Positions 36,856 through 50,300 of a stretch of 64,000 bases of DNA are shown piece after piece. The DNA lies in the NCBI GenBank assembly GCA_038496675.1, contig CM076651.1, positions 13,727,553-13,791,552 of the forward strand, written 5' to 3'. The notes beneath the pieces were generated by a model. It made no database searches, was not told the origin of the DNA, and was given only the letters and a program-made list of their open reading frames with translations. Source of the DNA: Rachycentron canadum (taxonomy: Eukaryota; Chordata; Actinopteri; Carangiformes; Rachycentridae). The translations under genes were made by a program, and so were the position numbers. Every line of letters starts with the position of its first letter. Position 1 is the stretch's first letter.

Positions 36856-39800
36856 GTAAACTCAGATTGCATAGTGTTTGAAAAAGAATACAAAGCAGCG
36901 CTTTATTATTTGTATGATGATCTGCCGCAACTAATGATAGATTTATAAATGATAACATTAATCAACTTGCATTCCTTAATCTCAAATGTAGAATGTGCAA
37001 CAACAGAACAGGAGTCCTCTTGTCTATCTCCTGATGAAGAGAGAGCAGAAAGGGCCAGCCAGGTGACCGAAGCCACTCCTTCCCAGGATTCCACAGCAGG
37101 GGCAGAGTGCAACAGCCCTGAAGTAGAAACAACACCAGTGTCACAGCAGGACCCTGAAAATATGGAGGTGGAGGAGCAGGAGGCCACTTCCTCAGTGGAA
37201 CAAGAAGTATCACCAGAGTTATTAAGGAGCGACTCTGATCATTCTATCACAGAACCATTGAGTAAGCATCCACTAAAGTTACCCACTTCTCCTTCCTCTG
37301 TGGTCAAAATGGAACCCATGGTTGATCATCAGGAAAGGAGTCCATGCCAGGATCGCCAGTTTCCTTCTCCACTTTCTTTATCAGTGGACACACAAGAGGC
37401 CCTCTCTGCCATGGACATGGAGGGGAGGTTACTACCTCACTCTGAGGAGGAGGAGGAGGAAGATGAGGATGATGAGCAAATGAAAGGAGAAGGACATAAT
37501 GATGACATAAAACAGGAACTGCATGAGCAAGAGGTCAAGCCGGAATTACTGCTAGATGAGATGTCTTACATGAGCCATGGGGATGAGAGCAGCAGTGGCT
37601 TTCTGGGCTCTCCAGGAGAACCTGATCCTCAGCTCTCAATGGAGTTTGGCCTAGTACCTGCTGGCCGCTCGCATGCAGATAACCTGCTCACTGAGACTGA
37701 TGATTCGCTTCCTTTTGAACCTCTTAGAAGTGACAGAGAGAAGGCAAAACGCAGAGGTTCCCCAGGCCGCTCAAGGGTCAAACAGGTGAGGTCATCATGA
37801 ACAAGCTGGTCTATGTTTGTTGAGTCAACTTGAACAGCTAACATTTAACCTTAGTTAAGGTCAACTTTTTTTTGTTGTTACGGTGCCATTGTCACAGTCT
37901 CACAACAGAACTTGACATTGAAATGTTTTTTTAGGGGAGAAGCAATAGTTTCCCGGGGAAGCGTAGGCCTCGAGGGGGTGGTGGAGGGAGAGGGCGTGGT
38001 GGGAGGTCAAGACTCAAAGCCATGGCCTCCTGTATTGACGCCTTCTTGGTGAGCTGTGCTTTACACTGCATTCATGTTCTTTTACGTTCTCTCACTTCTT
38101 TTATCAAGTCATAACATTATTTATTTATTTGTCCACAGCTGAGTATGACCACAGACACTGGAATAAGCAAGGATGAAGATGATGAGGAAGATGACACCAT
38201 GCAGAACACAGTGGTTCTTTTCTCAAACACTGATAAATTTGTCCTGCTCCAGGTGCAACTTTTTTTGTAGTTTGACATTTTCATTTACCCTGTGGCATTT
38301 TCTATGCCTGCAACCACAGTAATTTTAAATGCAACGCAGATGAACTCTTTGTTTACTTTCTTTGATTTTTCCCTAACACTTTCTCTCCTGCTTTAGGATA
38401 TGTGTGTTGTGTGTGGCAGTTTTGGAAAGGGTGCGGAGGGGCAGCTATTGGCTTGTGCTCAGTGTGCCCAATGTTACCATCCATACTGTGTGAACAGCAA
38501 AGTAAGCATGATTTTATCCCGTTTTGTATTGTTTTCATCAATGTATTTTGTTAAATCCAGACAGACTAAACCTTGTATCTTCTGTAGATCACCAAGACGA
38601 TGCTCCGTAAGGGTTGGCGCTGTTTGGAATGTATTGTGTGTGAGATGTGCGGAAAGGCTTCAGATCCTTCCCGTCTGCTGCTGTGTGATGACTGTGATGT
38701 CAGCTATCACACCTACTGCTTGGACCCACCCTTGCACAATGTACCCAAGGGTGGTTGGAAGTGCAAATGGTAAAAAAAAACAAAACTTAACTTTAGACCT
38801 TTAGACCACAAAGTTCCCTTCAGCACTGCAACTTTAATGGGGTCAAATGGAAATGAATACATGTACATTTGCATATATGTAAAGCAGTCAAGCTTCAGCT
38901 CTGCAATAGCAATTCTCAGGCCCATCCCCCTGCCTCTTGCTTCCGTAACACAAACGGAATACACCTGTAACAGAGAAATTGTTGTGCACACATTAACATT
39001 GCAACTAAATTTACTTTTAGACCTTCCATATTAGCTATATAATTGTTACACGATGCTTCATTACTTCTGTGCAGGTGTGTGTGCTGTGTGCAGTGTGGTT
39101 CCAACTCACCGGGTTTCCACTGTGAGTGGCAGAACAACTACACCCACTGTGGCCCATGTGCCAGCCTTGTCTCATGTCCAGTATGCAGAGAGAACTTCAT
39201 GGAGGAGGAGCTGTTGCTGCAGTGTCAGTACTGTGATCGGTGGGTGCTGCTCATTAGAACTACACACGCACAAACAAGACACAGAAAGTGAGGTATTCAT
39301 GAGACTACAGCTAATGAAGACAAGTGGGGAATGGATTATTCATGTATTTTTCATATCATGAATTATTCCATAACATCTTTGATTTGCGGTGTGATTGGTG
39401 ATGAAAAGTATGTGTATCAATGCATTTTTGTGTGCCTGTGCAGATGGGTCCATGCTGTCTGTGAGAGTCTGTACACAGAGGATGAGGTGGAACAAGCCTC
39501 TGATGAGGGCTTTGCCTGTACATCCTGCACCCCATATGTTCCGAAACCTGTGGGTAAGTCTCTGATAGTTTTAAAAGTGAAGGTATGGTGAAATGTTTCA
39601 AAAACATACACAGGGTATTCCTGTCTGTACTGATAACATGATTTTCTTTTGTTTTCTGCCTGCTTTTTGCCTTTTGTCACAGTAGTAGAGTCAGCTATTA
39701 TGGCTTCAATAAAGATCAAAGAGCCAGGTCAGTAGATTTTATTTATTTGTGATAATGATTAATTATTACGCACATTCTGCACAGTTGTCTTTTTTTGTTT

Positions 39801-42800
39801 TCTTGTAAGTAATTCAAAATAGCAATTTTCACTTTACAGAACCCCAGTTCTACTGGTTGGAGGGTGTATGGCTGACCGAGTCGGGTATGTCCCTGCTTCG
39901 CACTATCTCCATGTCTCCCCTGCACAAGAGACGGCAACGTCGCTCCCGTCTTGGCACTCTGTGTTGTGAAGGAGGTCCTGATGGAGTAGATCTGAGAGAG
40001 GGCGAAGGCGAAGGAGAGGATGGAAAAGGTTGGCGCACTCTCTGCGATTCCATTGTTGTATGAGCAATTCTATGTATTTTGCTCCATTTAATGTGAGACT
40101 ATTTTAACTTGTGTACTAAGGCTGTGGGGAGCCCATGGAATGTGAATCCAAGATGGAGAACCCTGGGAGCCCAGACAGAGACGGTGGTGCTGACAGGGAG
40201 GCAGGTGCAGAGGGAGGCACTGAAGGCATGGGTGACTGTGAGGGTCTCAAAGGGGGAGCAGAAGAGACAGATGATAGTAAAAAAAGGAAACGGAAACCTT
40301 ACCGACCTGGTAAGTTATCCAGAATTTAACAAAACACCTTGCAACATTTAAATAGAGGTTTGGGCATCCATAAAATATTTCATGTATAAATTGTACCAGG
40401 AATTGGAGGCTTCATGGTGCGACAAAGGAAATGTCACACACGGATGAAGAAGGAATTTTTTGCCCAGCTGGCTGGAGAGACTACACTAGATGGACAGCCA
40501 ATAGAGAGAACCATTGAAGACGGTTAGTGACAACAATAGACTGTAGAATTTCATTTCTTCCACTATTTAAATTTGATAATAAAGGAATTTTATTATTTTT
40601 ACACAAACGGTGGTCTTCCTAAGGCCATGGTCAGACAGACATTAGCCTTGCGTGGATCCCACTTATTCATTTGAATGAGGCCACTCTGTTGATGCAGCAG
40701 GTGTGCTAAAATGATTAGGCAAGTGAAGCAGAGTCAGGCAGCAAAAAAGTTGGCCCTGGCTTAGCTTTTGCAGCAAAGGAATGCTGTCTTGTCTGCCAAG
40801 GTGCCGAAGCAATGATTTGTGAATATTGTAAATTTAGGAAACTGAATTGTTACATATGCATAGGACCCCACCCTGACACAGATAACATAATGGATCCTAA
40901 ACCAGTGGAGGGTGAGGAACAGGCCAAGAAACGTCGAGGCAGAAAGAAGAGCAAACTTGAGGACATGTTTCCAGCTTATCTCCAGGTTTGTAATCTCTCT
41001 GTGCCATATACTTTTAACAATTTTTAAACTTAAGGTATTCTGTTATATAATATATATATTTTAAATGTTTCTAATTCACTACAGGAGGCTTTCTTTGGGA
41101 AGACATTAATAGACTTGAGTAAGAAAGCTGTGATGATACCCCCAGGACAGAGGCCAGGCGCATGCCTTGTCCGACCTTCATTACCAGCACCGTCAGTGGT
41201 CAGAACTACTGCCCCAGAGAGTAAGAACACTAACTTGACCTGTGACATGTGAAAATTCTGTGAATTATTTTTGATAGTGTGTGTTTAAAAGGTGAGTACA
41301 GGGTATGTGACCCTTGTGCTTCTCTTGCTAGCTGAGGCTAAGGATCGTGCACTGGAAGATCATTTTCCTGTCAAGCAAGAGGGGGGTGAAGCCCCCCAAG
41401 CTCAGGGAGAAGGTGCAGGTAAGGTGCTCTTTAGAAACTAGATAGTAGCAGTTTATTGTCAAGGTCATGAAGTAATTCCAAGATTTTAAAATTGCACCTT
41501 TTTTTTTTTTTTTTTTTTTTTTTTCTTTTTTTTTAGGAGGTTCTGCACCATCCTCATCACTGAAGGACCAGGCTTCAACTGATCCTCATGATTCTGATGC
41601 AGAAAAAAGTGAAGGTAATCCCCTGAGAAGTTACTTTAATTATATACTCTATACTATAGCGTATATAATACAAATTAACATGTAAAGATTTAATATCTGA
41701 TGTTATCATCCTATCCTACATGTTACTGTCCATGTGTGACAGGTCTTCCGCAAGGGGTTGAAAGTCAGGACTCTGAGCAGTTCTTCAGGAAAGTTCTGGG
41801 AGTGTCAGACGGCTCCTCTTTGGGGGGAATGAAGCCCATCTTGGAGGGCAGTAAGGGAGAACTCAATCGTAGTGCTCTGCCACAGAGAGCTCTCCTCTCA
41901 GGTTTGTACAAGTAATTTCTGCGGATGATCATATCATTACAACATTTTTGAAGTTAAAATTTATTTGTGTGCTTAGATGTAAACAATAGAACAAATATTA
42001 TTTTTAAATAAAGTCCAACTTGAGATTTAAACATGGCAAATCTCTTGTAGGGTCCCTGCCCTCAGCTGGAATGATGGATGCCTTTCCTAGCCTCTCTCAG
42101 TCACCGTTCTTTGACATGCGGTAAGGCCATTTCTGAGTTTCCTAGTGCATTTTATTTTACAACAGTCTTATGTTGACACATGTAAGCCCTTCCTATTGTT
42201 TAAGACAATATGCTCTTGTGTTTTGTACAGGGACCGAGGAGGGCTGTTCAGTCCAGATGGGGGTGAGGAGAGCCCCTGGGCCACTCCCTCTACCCCAGCA
42301 ACCCCCTCCTCCCCACCAACCCCCACTGAGGCAGAGGGTGATGGGCTGTCCTACAACCAGCGCAGTCTCCAGCGCTGGGAGAAAGACGAGGAGCTGGGAG
42401 AACTCTCAACCATTTCCCCTGTGCTTTATGCCAATACCAACTTTCCCACTCTCAAACAGGACTACCCAGGTGAGTGTGTAGAAATACTACTTGACCATGA
42501 ACAATCTGTTAATAGACCAAACAGTCATGCAAGGTATATATCACAATTGGATATCGAGCAACTGTTATGAAAATATAATATTTCTCCTGTCACAGACTGG
42601 GCCAGTCGCTGTAAGCAAATCATGAAGATCTGGAGGAAGGTGTCAGCTGCTGACAAGGCTCCATATCTGGTAGGGTCTATTTTATTTATTTATTTTTGGT
42701 TTAAAATGGTTATCACCTTAACGATTGTTCCCTGAATGTTGTAAAACAAAAGTTTACAGAAAGCAGACATTGCAGAATCTCAAAGGAAGAATAACCAAAT

Positions 42801-45800
42801 GCAGATGTACAGGAAACTAAAAATGTTTGTCACCATGACTTTATCTTGAGTACTGCATTCTGCGTATTAGAACCACAATGAGAAATTTGGTGTTAGGATT
42901 ATCCAGATTTAGTCTGTACAATGTATGATAATTTTTCAGCTTAGAAAAACTATTATATCTATATATAAAGTACTATATATAAGATACAATATCTGTTGTA
43001 AGTAGAAACTTCTATTTTAATATTCTTATCTTAAAATCTAATTACTTTCCTTAGCAAAAGGCCAAAGATAACCGAGCAGCTCAAAGGATCAACAAGGCAC
43101 AGAAGGTGAGTTAAAATATTAGCACCCTTTTTATTGTCAAGATGAATTAATGAATGTATGTTTTATTAGAGTCGTAGAGCATGTTCATGTTTTATCTGTA
43201 CCCTTTTCTTACAGCAGGCAGAAAGTCAGGTGTGCAGGCCAGTCAAGCCAGAGCCAGGACGTGTGAAGGCAGAACGGCCCAGTTTACACCTCCAGATTCC
43301 GCCGCCTTCAGGCTCTACATCAATCTCTTCCCAGCCCAGCTCTGCAGAAAGCCCATTTCCCTTCCCTCCAGATTCAGGATCATCTTCTGTATTTTTCTCA
43401 GATGGACCTGTTAAGACCCCAGGGTCAGCAGAAATTCGGACAGATCCCTTGGCTAAGCTTCCTTCTCAGTCACCCCATTCTCACCCAAACATACCCTTCT
43501 CCCATGTTGGGGCCACCCCCTTACAGGCCTCTTCCTCAGGTTATTCTACTTCCGGCCCACAGGGTCCTCCTCAGGGACGGCCAGCCAGTCTTGGCCCTTT
43601 TGACATGCAACCAGGAACTCCTGGAACCCCCAGACGGGCTCAGCAGGTTGACCCCTACTTCAGATCACAACTGCAGCAGCAACAGGGTCATCTACCACAA
43701 TCTCAGCAAGGCTCTCAGGAGTCCTTAGGACCTCCAGAAAGTCCTCATTCAAGAGGTGCTGGGCTTGGGGATTCACCCATCTTCTCACCACCCCACAATA
43801 CTCACTATGGAGATCCTTTCAGAACCCAGCAAGGGATGGGACGGCCAGAGTATGGTTCCTCCCCATCACCCTCTGCAGTGGCTTCCTCACCTGCAAGCAC
43901 AGGGCAGTACAGGGCTGATATGAGTGCACCTTCTCCACGCTCCTCTGCAGTTGGAAGACCTGACCTATCTACTGGCTCCCCTGCTGGGATGCTCGAATCT
44001 GGGGATGGTTTATTCAAGGCACCTATGACACCAAGGATGCACCAAGGGGAAGGTGGTGCACTTCATCCTGGAGCTTCCCCAAGCCATCCCTCTGAAGGCT
44101 ACAGGCAGTCTCCCTCCCAGCCTTTTTCTGACCCTCACACTCAGCCACCACTAACTCCCAGACCGCAGTCAGGCGACAGCTGTCCTCTTGGGCCCCAGAG
44201 ACATCCTGTAGCACAACAGGAATTATGCCCTCGAGTGCCCTCCAGCCCACAGTCCCAGGGCAGCTCTCAGTCTCCCCACACTCCTGGTGGTCTCTCCAAT
44301 GATGGTTACAGTGTCCAGTCTCCTGCTACCCCACGTTTCCAATCCCCAGACCCTTGTTCTCAGCCACCTTCAAGGCCACAATCTAGAGACCATTTTGCTA
44401 CTATCCACAAACTTCCTCGTCCATCCTCTGTTGCCCCAGAGGGAAGCACATGTTACAAAAGCTCACCTCATCCTAACCAGGCACCTCCACCCCATCCTAC
44501 CAACAGTTCCATGGGAGATCCTCTCTCTGGTAAACCATCAGTAGCTCCTAATTTCAACCGCAGCCCCAGCACAGTTGAAATTAGGATACCCCAGCAGCAG
44601 AGTCAAATGGTGCAGGATCAGCTCCAGCAACCGCAGACACAAACTCAGCAGGCTATGGGGCCAGACAGCTTTAGCTCCCGGGTGCCACCTCCTTCTGGAT
44701 CTCAAGAACTACAAGCTGTCCGTCCTTCAGATGCAGCTCATCAGCCGTCTTTGCCAGGCACTCAAGAAATGCCTGACATGTCTGCAGTGCAGGACCCTGC
44801 ATTAGTAGGCCTTAGTCCCTCTGAGTTGGAGAAGCACAGACAGGTACCATTATATTAGCCACTGAACTTCATCCTACGTAGCTTTTAGATGTTTGGCTCA
44901 TCAATGCTTTGTGTGTTTTTTCTTTTTAGCGGCAGAGACTGAGAGAATTCTTAATCAGACAACAAATGCAAAGAAATTCCATGAGACAAGAGAAGGAGGC
45001 AGCTGCTGCTGGTAGTGTATCCCCTGGCTGGTCTGGAGGTGAGATGGGGACCTTTCAACAAGACAACAAAGTCCACAGAGCACCACCACCTTATCCACAG
45101 GTAAACACCTTGAGCTCCTTAGCTGACCTTAGTCAGTCACATTACAAATGCAACACGTTGCCAACAGTGTCCTGGGTAAAATCTCAGTATAAGTTCATAT
45201 AAAATAAACTCAGTTGTATGATATTGTACTTGACCTCTCTGTTCAGTGATGAGAAATGGGCAATTAAAAATAATGTTACATTTACTTATTTTTCCTATTA
45301 TTACTTGCTTTAGGATCGTGCTGCTACTGCTGCTACTGCTGGAGCTCAGGCGTCTGTGGCAGGGAAGGTGGTCATGCCTGTTGGAGGCATGGAGGACAAG
45401 CTCATTCGCCCACCACCTGCAGGAACCCCTGCCATCATGGATCCTAATGCTCTAAGGTAAGAATGACATTGAAGTGGATTCATAATTAGTGTGAAACAAT
45501 AACACGCGACCCCCTTCAACAACTACAAAACTTCCCTTCCTGTACTGCATAATCGTAACCCAAGAAACTTGAGCATCTGTTTAAATTAAAAATTAGTCCT
45601 AACTCTTACATACTCTGATTATTTTAATTCAATAACTACTGTTGAATTTGATTATATTTCTTCATTTGTGCATTTCTGTCCTTCAGACAACCGGGGCCCA
45701 TCAGATCTCAGGGCATGTTTGTCCGTCCACCATTCCCCCCACAGTGGCAGGGCCAGGCACCAGGTCCAAGAAGATTTCCTCAGCCTGGGATTGAGGCTAT

Positions 45801-47284
45801 TGGCATAAGGCACAATCTTAACCCTGCCGTCAACATCCAGGGTATGGACAGCATGGGGAACCCTCATAGCATGATACCAGGACATGGAGGAGAAACCATG
45901 CAGCAAATGGGTCAAGGACCCCCACCGCAGTTCATTGAATTGAGACACAACTCACAGAGGCTATCCCTACGACCCCAATTTATGCCCCGTGGACCCCAGC
46001 CCAGACCACGTCTCTTTCAACAGCAAGAGATAGCAGCACCTTATGTTCAGCAACATCCCATTGCTCAAGCTGGTGGCATTCAAACAGAGGGGAGCAGTGA
46101 ATCACAGCTGGGGTTACAACAGGGTGGACTGTCAGTTTTACTGCCTCAGCAGCCTGCAGGCCCAGTAACACAACAGACCCACCTGCCGTCTCAGGCTACT
46201 TCCAATTCCAACACTCCAAGCACTGAGCAGCATCAGCTTCCACCGTCAAGCCTAGTCACAGAGCCCCAGACTGCCACAGTAGAAAACAGCGAAGAACTGC
46301 CAGAACCTGATCTTGAGGCGCTTGGGGAGCCCCCAGGGGATGGAGGTGTGGAGGATGAGGATGATTTGGCTCTAGACTTGGACCCTGACAAAGGAGATGA
46401 TGATTTAGGCAACCTGGATAACCTTGAAACCAACGATCCACATCTAGATGACTTGCTTAACAGTGATGAGTTTGACCTGCTGGCTTACACTGACCCTGAA
46501 CTGGACCAAGGAGACCCTAAGGATGTCTTCTCAGACCAGCTACGGTTGGTGGAAGCAGAAAGTGAAGCACCTTCATCTTCCTCTGGATCCGCACTTGTTA
46601 AAGTGGAAGAGAAAACCAAAGTGGAGCCAGGGAAAAAGTCACTCACAAAAGCCCCTGACACTGCCACTGCAGGCAGTTCTGCTACTCAACTGCCACCCTC
46701 TGCAGAAACTGCTGATGCCTCCAAAGTGAAAGTAGAAGACAGAGGTCTCGCGCCTCAGCTTCAGACTGGACAGACAGTAGTGAAAGATGAAATGGGAGAG
46801 GCTGTGTCAATGCTTCTTGGTGGGACCACACCATCAGTCAAGTCTGCACAAACAGAAAACCAGTCAGCTTCACTCAGTTCTGTTCGACTGGGGGGTCTTC
46901 CATACCCCCTCCCAGGACAGGCTGACTCATTACCTTTTCCTCCAGCTGCTCCACATACAGATATTGGTGATGATCCGCTGGGGCTGCCTGATGTAGGTGG
47001 ACATCACTCCCCTGCTGTGGATTTGGCAAAGGTAGAAAGCTCTTTAGATGGTGAACTGCCGCTTCTAATACAGGATCTGTTGGAGCATGAGAAGAAGGAA
47101 CAACAGAAGCAGCAGCAGCTCAGTTCCCTCCACCAGGGAGGCATGGCATCTCATTTTCCTGGCCTCCCAAATCAACAGCCAAACCCACAGGCGCCTGGGC
47201 AGATAATGCTTCAACACCACCATCGTCCACCACCCCAAGGAATGATGGGTCAACCAGGGATGGTACCTCGTGCACCACACATGT

Positions 47285-47322
<38 letters not shown>

Positions 47323-50300
47323 AGGCTCTTGGGACCTGGGATGGCACCCCCACCTCACATGCCTATTGCCCAGCAGCAGGGCATGATGAGGATGGTCCAG
47401 CCAGGGATCCATGCAGGTCTCAGTCATCAACCACAGCAGCAGCCAGTGGTTAAACAGTCACCTCTGGCCAACAATTTCTTCCCAGATAAAGGTAAGGAAC
47501 CTGGCTCATCTCTGCCATTACTCTAAATAATGATGTTCTTATATCATTATTGGCCATTATATCATAATATTTTTTTTATCTTCTTTCATTGCAGATTTAG
47601 ACAAATTTGCAACTGATGACATCATGGACCCCATTGCAAAAGCGAAGATGGTGGCACTTAAGGGTATTAAGAGAGTGTTAGCACAAGATCCAATGGTTGG
47701 TTCCCCTGGCATTAACAGGTACTTTTTTTAACATTAGTTATTGGTTCATAAAAAAACATTAATGCAAAACTTAAATGTGAATGACTTTTTTAGCTTTAGA
47801 ATTCTTTAGCTTCTTCATCCATAGACACAACTTAATACTTGACACCCAGCATACTGGCATCCATTCCACAAGAAATGCCAAAAAACATAAAGAGTGGCTG
47901 TTAAAGACAGGGATGCTGTCTGGACATGAAAATATCACAAATGCTAACTTTGAAGTAGCAGTGAAATACTAAGTTCAACCAGACATACATGCTTTTACCA
48001 GTATTTTTATGTTAATATTGATGGTGCAGACCTTGCCCAGCAATAAACAGCAGACAGAGTCAACAGGTACCAGGTGGTGAATTTAGTGAAGCGTTTACCA
48101 GTTAATGAGCCAGATAATTCCCTTATGAGTTGGTGGCTACAAATATTTGCTCCTTGCTTCTGCTGCCCCCAAGTGTCCAAAAAAATTATTTTTTTTGGTT
48201 TGAAAGTGTCTGCTTTGCTCAGTTTTCATGCCTCCTTTACAATCGACTGAACATGTTGGACACCATATAGAACCTAATTGTAGAGCATTATAAGGAATGC
48301 ATCCAGTCACTTGTAAATCAAGCAAAGGAATCAATCCAATTTGGTGCTGGGTGACTGACAACATATTGTATGATTCGGTAGTAAACTGGAATGGCACTCA
48401 GCAGAGCACATACCTCTACCAAGGCAATAAAAGCCTTGTTTGTTATGGGGCTTACAACTACAACTAACTTCATACTACAATACCACTGTTATGCATGTCA
48501 AATTAAGGGAGTTAGAAATAAAAAAGAGAATTAAAAACATGCCTATAATAAGTCTACTACCTTCTGGAGTTAAAGGTGAAGAAAAGCTATTGTGGAGATA
48601 AGAAAGTACACATAAATGCTGCTTCACAAACACAAACACACCTCCATATAGTTAGTGTTGTCGCAATCATAAAAATTAACTAATAAATCAACAGACCAGG
48701 GGAGAGAAAATAGTCTCCCGTTATGAGTTGCTAGATGTGCTACAACAGTTGTGTCAGTTACTATGTCAGTTGTCACAGTTTACAAATATTAATGATAACA
48801 GTCCAGGTCATTAACATTTTGATGAAGTTAAAAACTGGGACTATAGTTACACATTTTATGCTTTGTTTTCTCTTCAGGCAACAAGTTTCCCTACTTGCTC
48901 AGAGGCTAGCTTCTGCCCCAGGCACAGATCCAGGTCAACTTGCATCTGGACCTCCAAAGGTATACTGTCTTGCCTTTCAGAAGTGATATATCATTTAAAG
49001 TTTTACATAGCTTATTTATTAAGGTGCTTTCTTCTTATATTTAGGAGGGGGAAACAAGTGATCCAACGCAGTCAAGACCAAACCCTCCACAGTTTGTGCA
49101 AGGAATCATCAGTATGTTCTACTAATACTCACTCTTTGTAGAAATGTATTTACTTGTATAGAAAGGTGCAATATTGCTGTCTCTGTAGTCTTATATGCAC
49201 ATGAATGTCATTTTCTTTTGTCACAGATGATGCAGAACAACACCAATATGAAGAATGGCTTCTTCACACCCAGCAGTTACTTCAAATGCAGTTGAAATTT
49301 CTGGAGGAACAAATTGGAGTTCACCGTAAATCACGCAAGGCGCTGTGTGCTAAGCAACGCACTGCTAAAAAAGCTGGCAGGGAGTTTGCTGAGGCAGATG
49401 CAGAGAAACTCAAGTTGGTTACAGAAGAGCAGAGCAAAATTCAGAAACAGCTTGACCAGGTGTGTAGATTTTAAAGAATCTCGAAAAGACTGCTACAAAA
49501 ACCCTAATAAGTATAAAACCTTGTCTGCACTAAAGGCAGTTGACATCATGAATTTCAATTTCATACCTGTTCATAATTATTCTGTTCTAGGTACGCAAGC
49601 AGCAGAAGGAGCACACCAATCTTATTGCAGAGTACAGAAGCAAGCAGCAACAGCATCAACAAGGCTCAGGGCTTCTTACCCCAGGTCATTCTGCACAAGG
49701 GGGGCCCCCTCACATGTTTCCCAAAATGCCTGGCCAGATGATGATGGGCCAACAGGGAACAGCAGTAATGGGCCAGCACCCTGGTATGATGCCACAGGGG
49801 GGAATGCCTGTCAGGATGCCCCAAGGGCAGCCTTTTATTGGAGCAGCCCAACCTCAGATTCCTGCAGCTCTTGGAGCTACTGGTGTAAGGGCCCCCGGTC
49901 CTCCTGGGGCTCCAACGGGATTCTTTCCACAGGGACCTGGAATGCAAGGTGCAGATCCCAGGCTTCTCCAAGAAAGACAGCTTCAACACAGAATGCAAAT
50001 GGCAAAGCTCCAGCAACAGCAGCAGGTGATGGGCCAGCAATCAATGCCACACCCAAATCAACAGTCTGGCTTAATCGCTCAGCCACAGTCTGGTATGATG
50101 GGGAACCCACTTTTGGCCCAACAACAAGCAAGCACTCAACAGGGAATGCTAGCAAACCAGGCCAGTCAGCAGAGTATGGTGCAAGTTCCACAAGGAATGG
50201 TTGGAGGCCAGTCTGTGGCTCCACCAACACAGAACCTCGTAGGAGGCCAGCCCATTAACCATGCTCAAGCCATGATGGCAGCTCAACCAGGCATTATGGG

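Noticed and set aside
49314..50258. A 314-codon plus-strand frame over kmt2d exons 38-39
   Set aside because: It is in the wrong phase relative to the conserved protein and crosses an intron. CAG-rich DNA gives long alternate frames.
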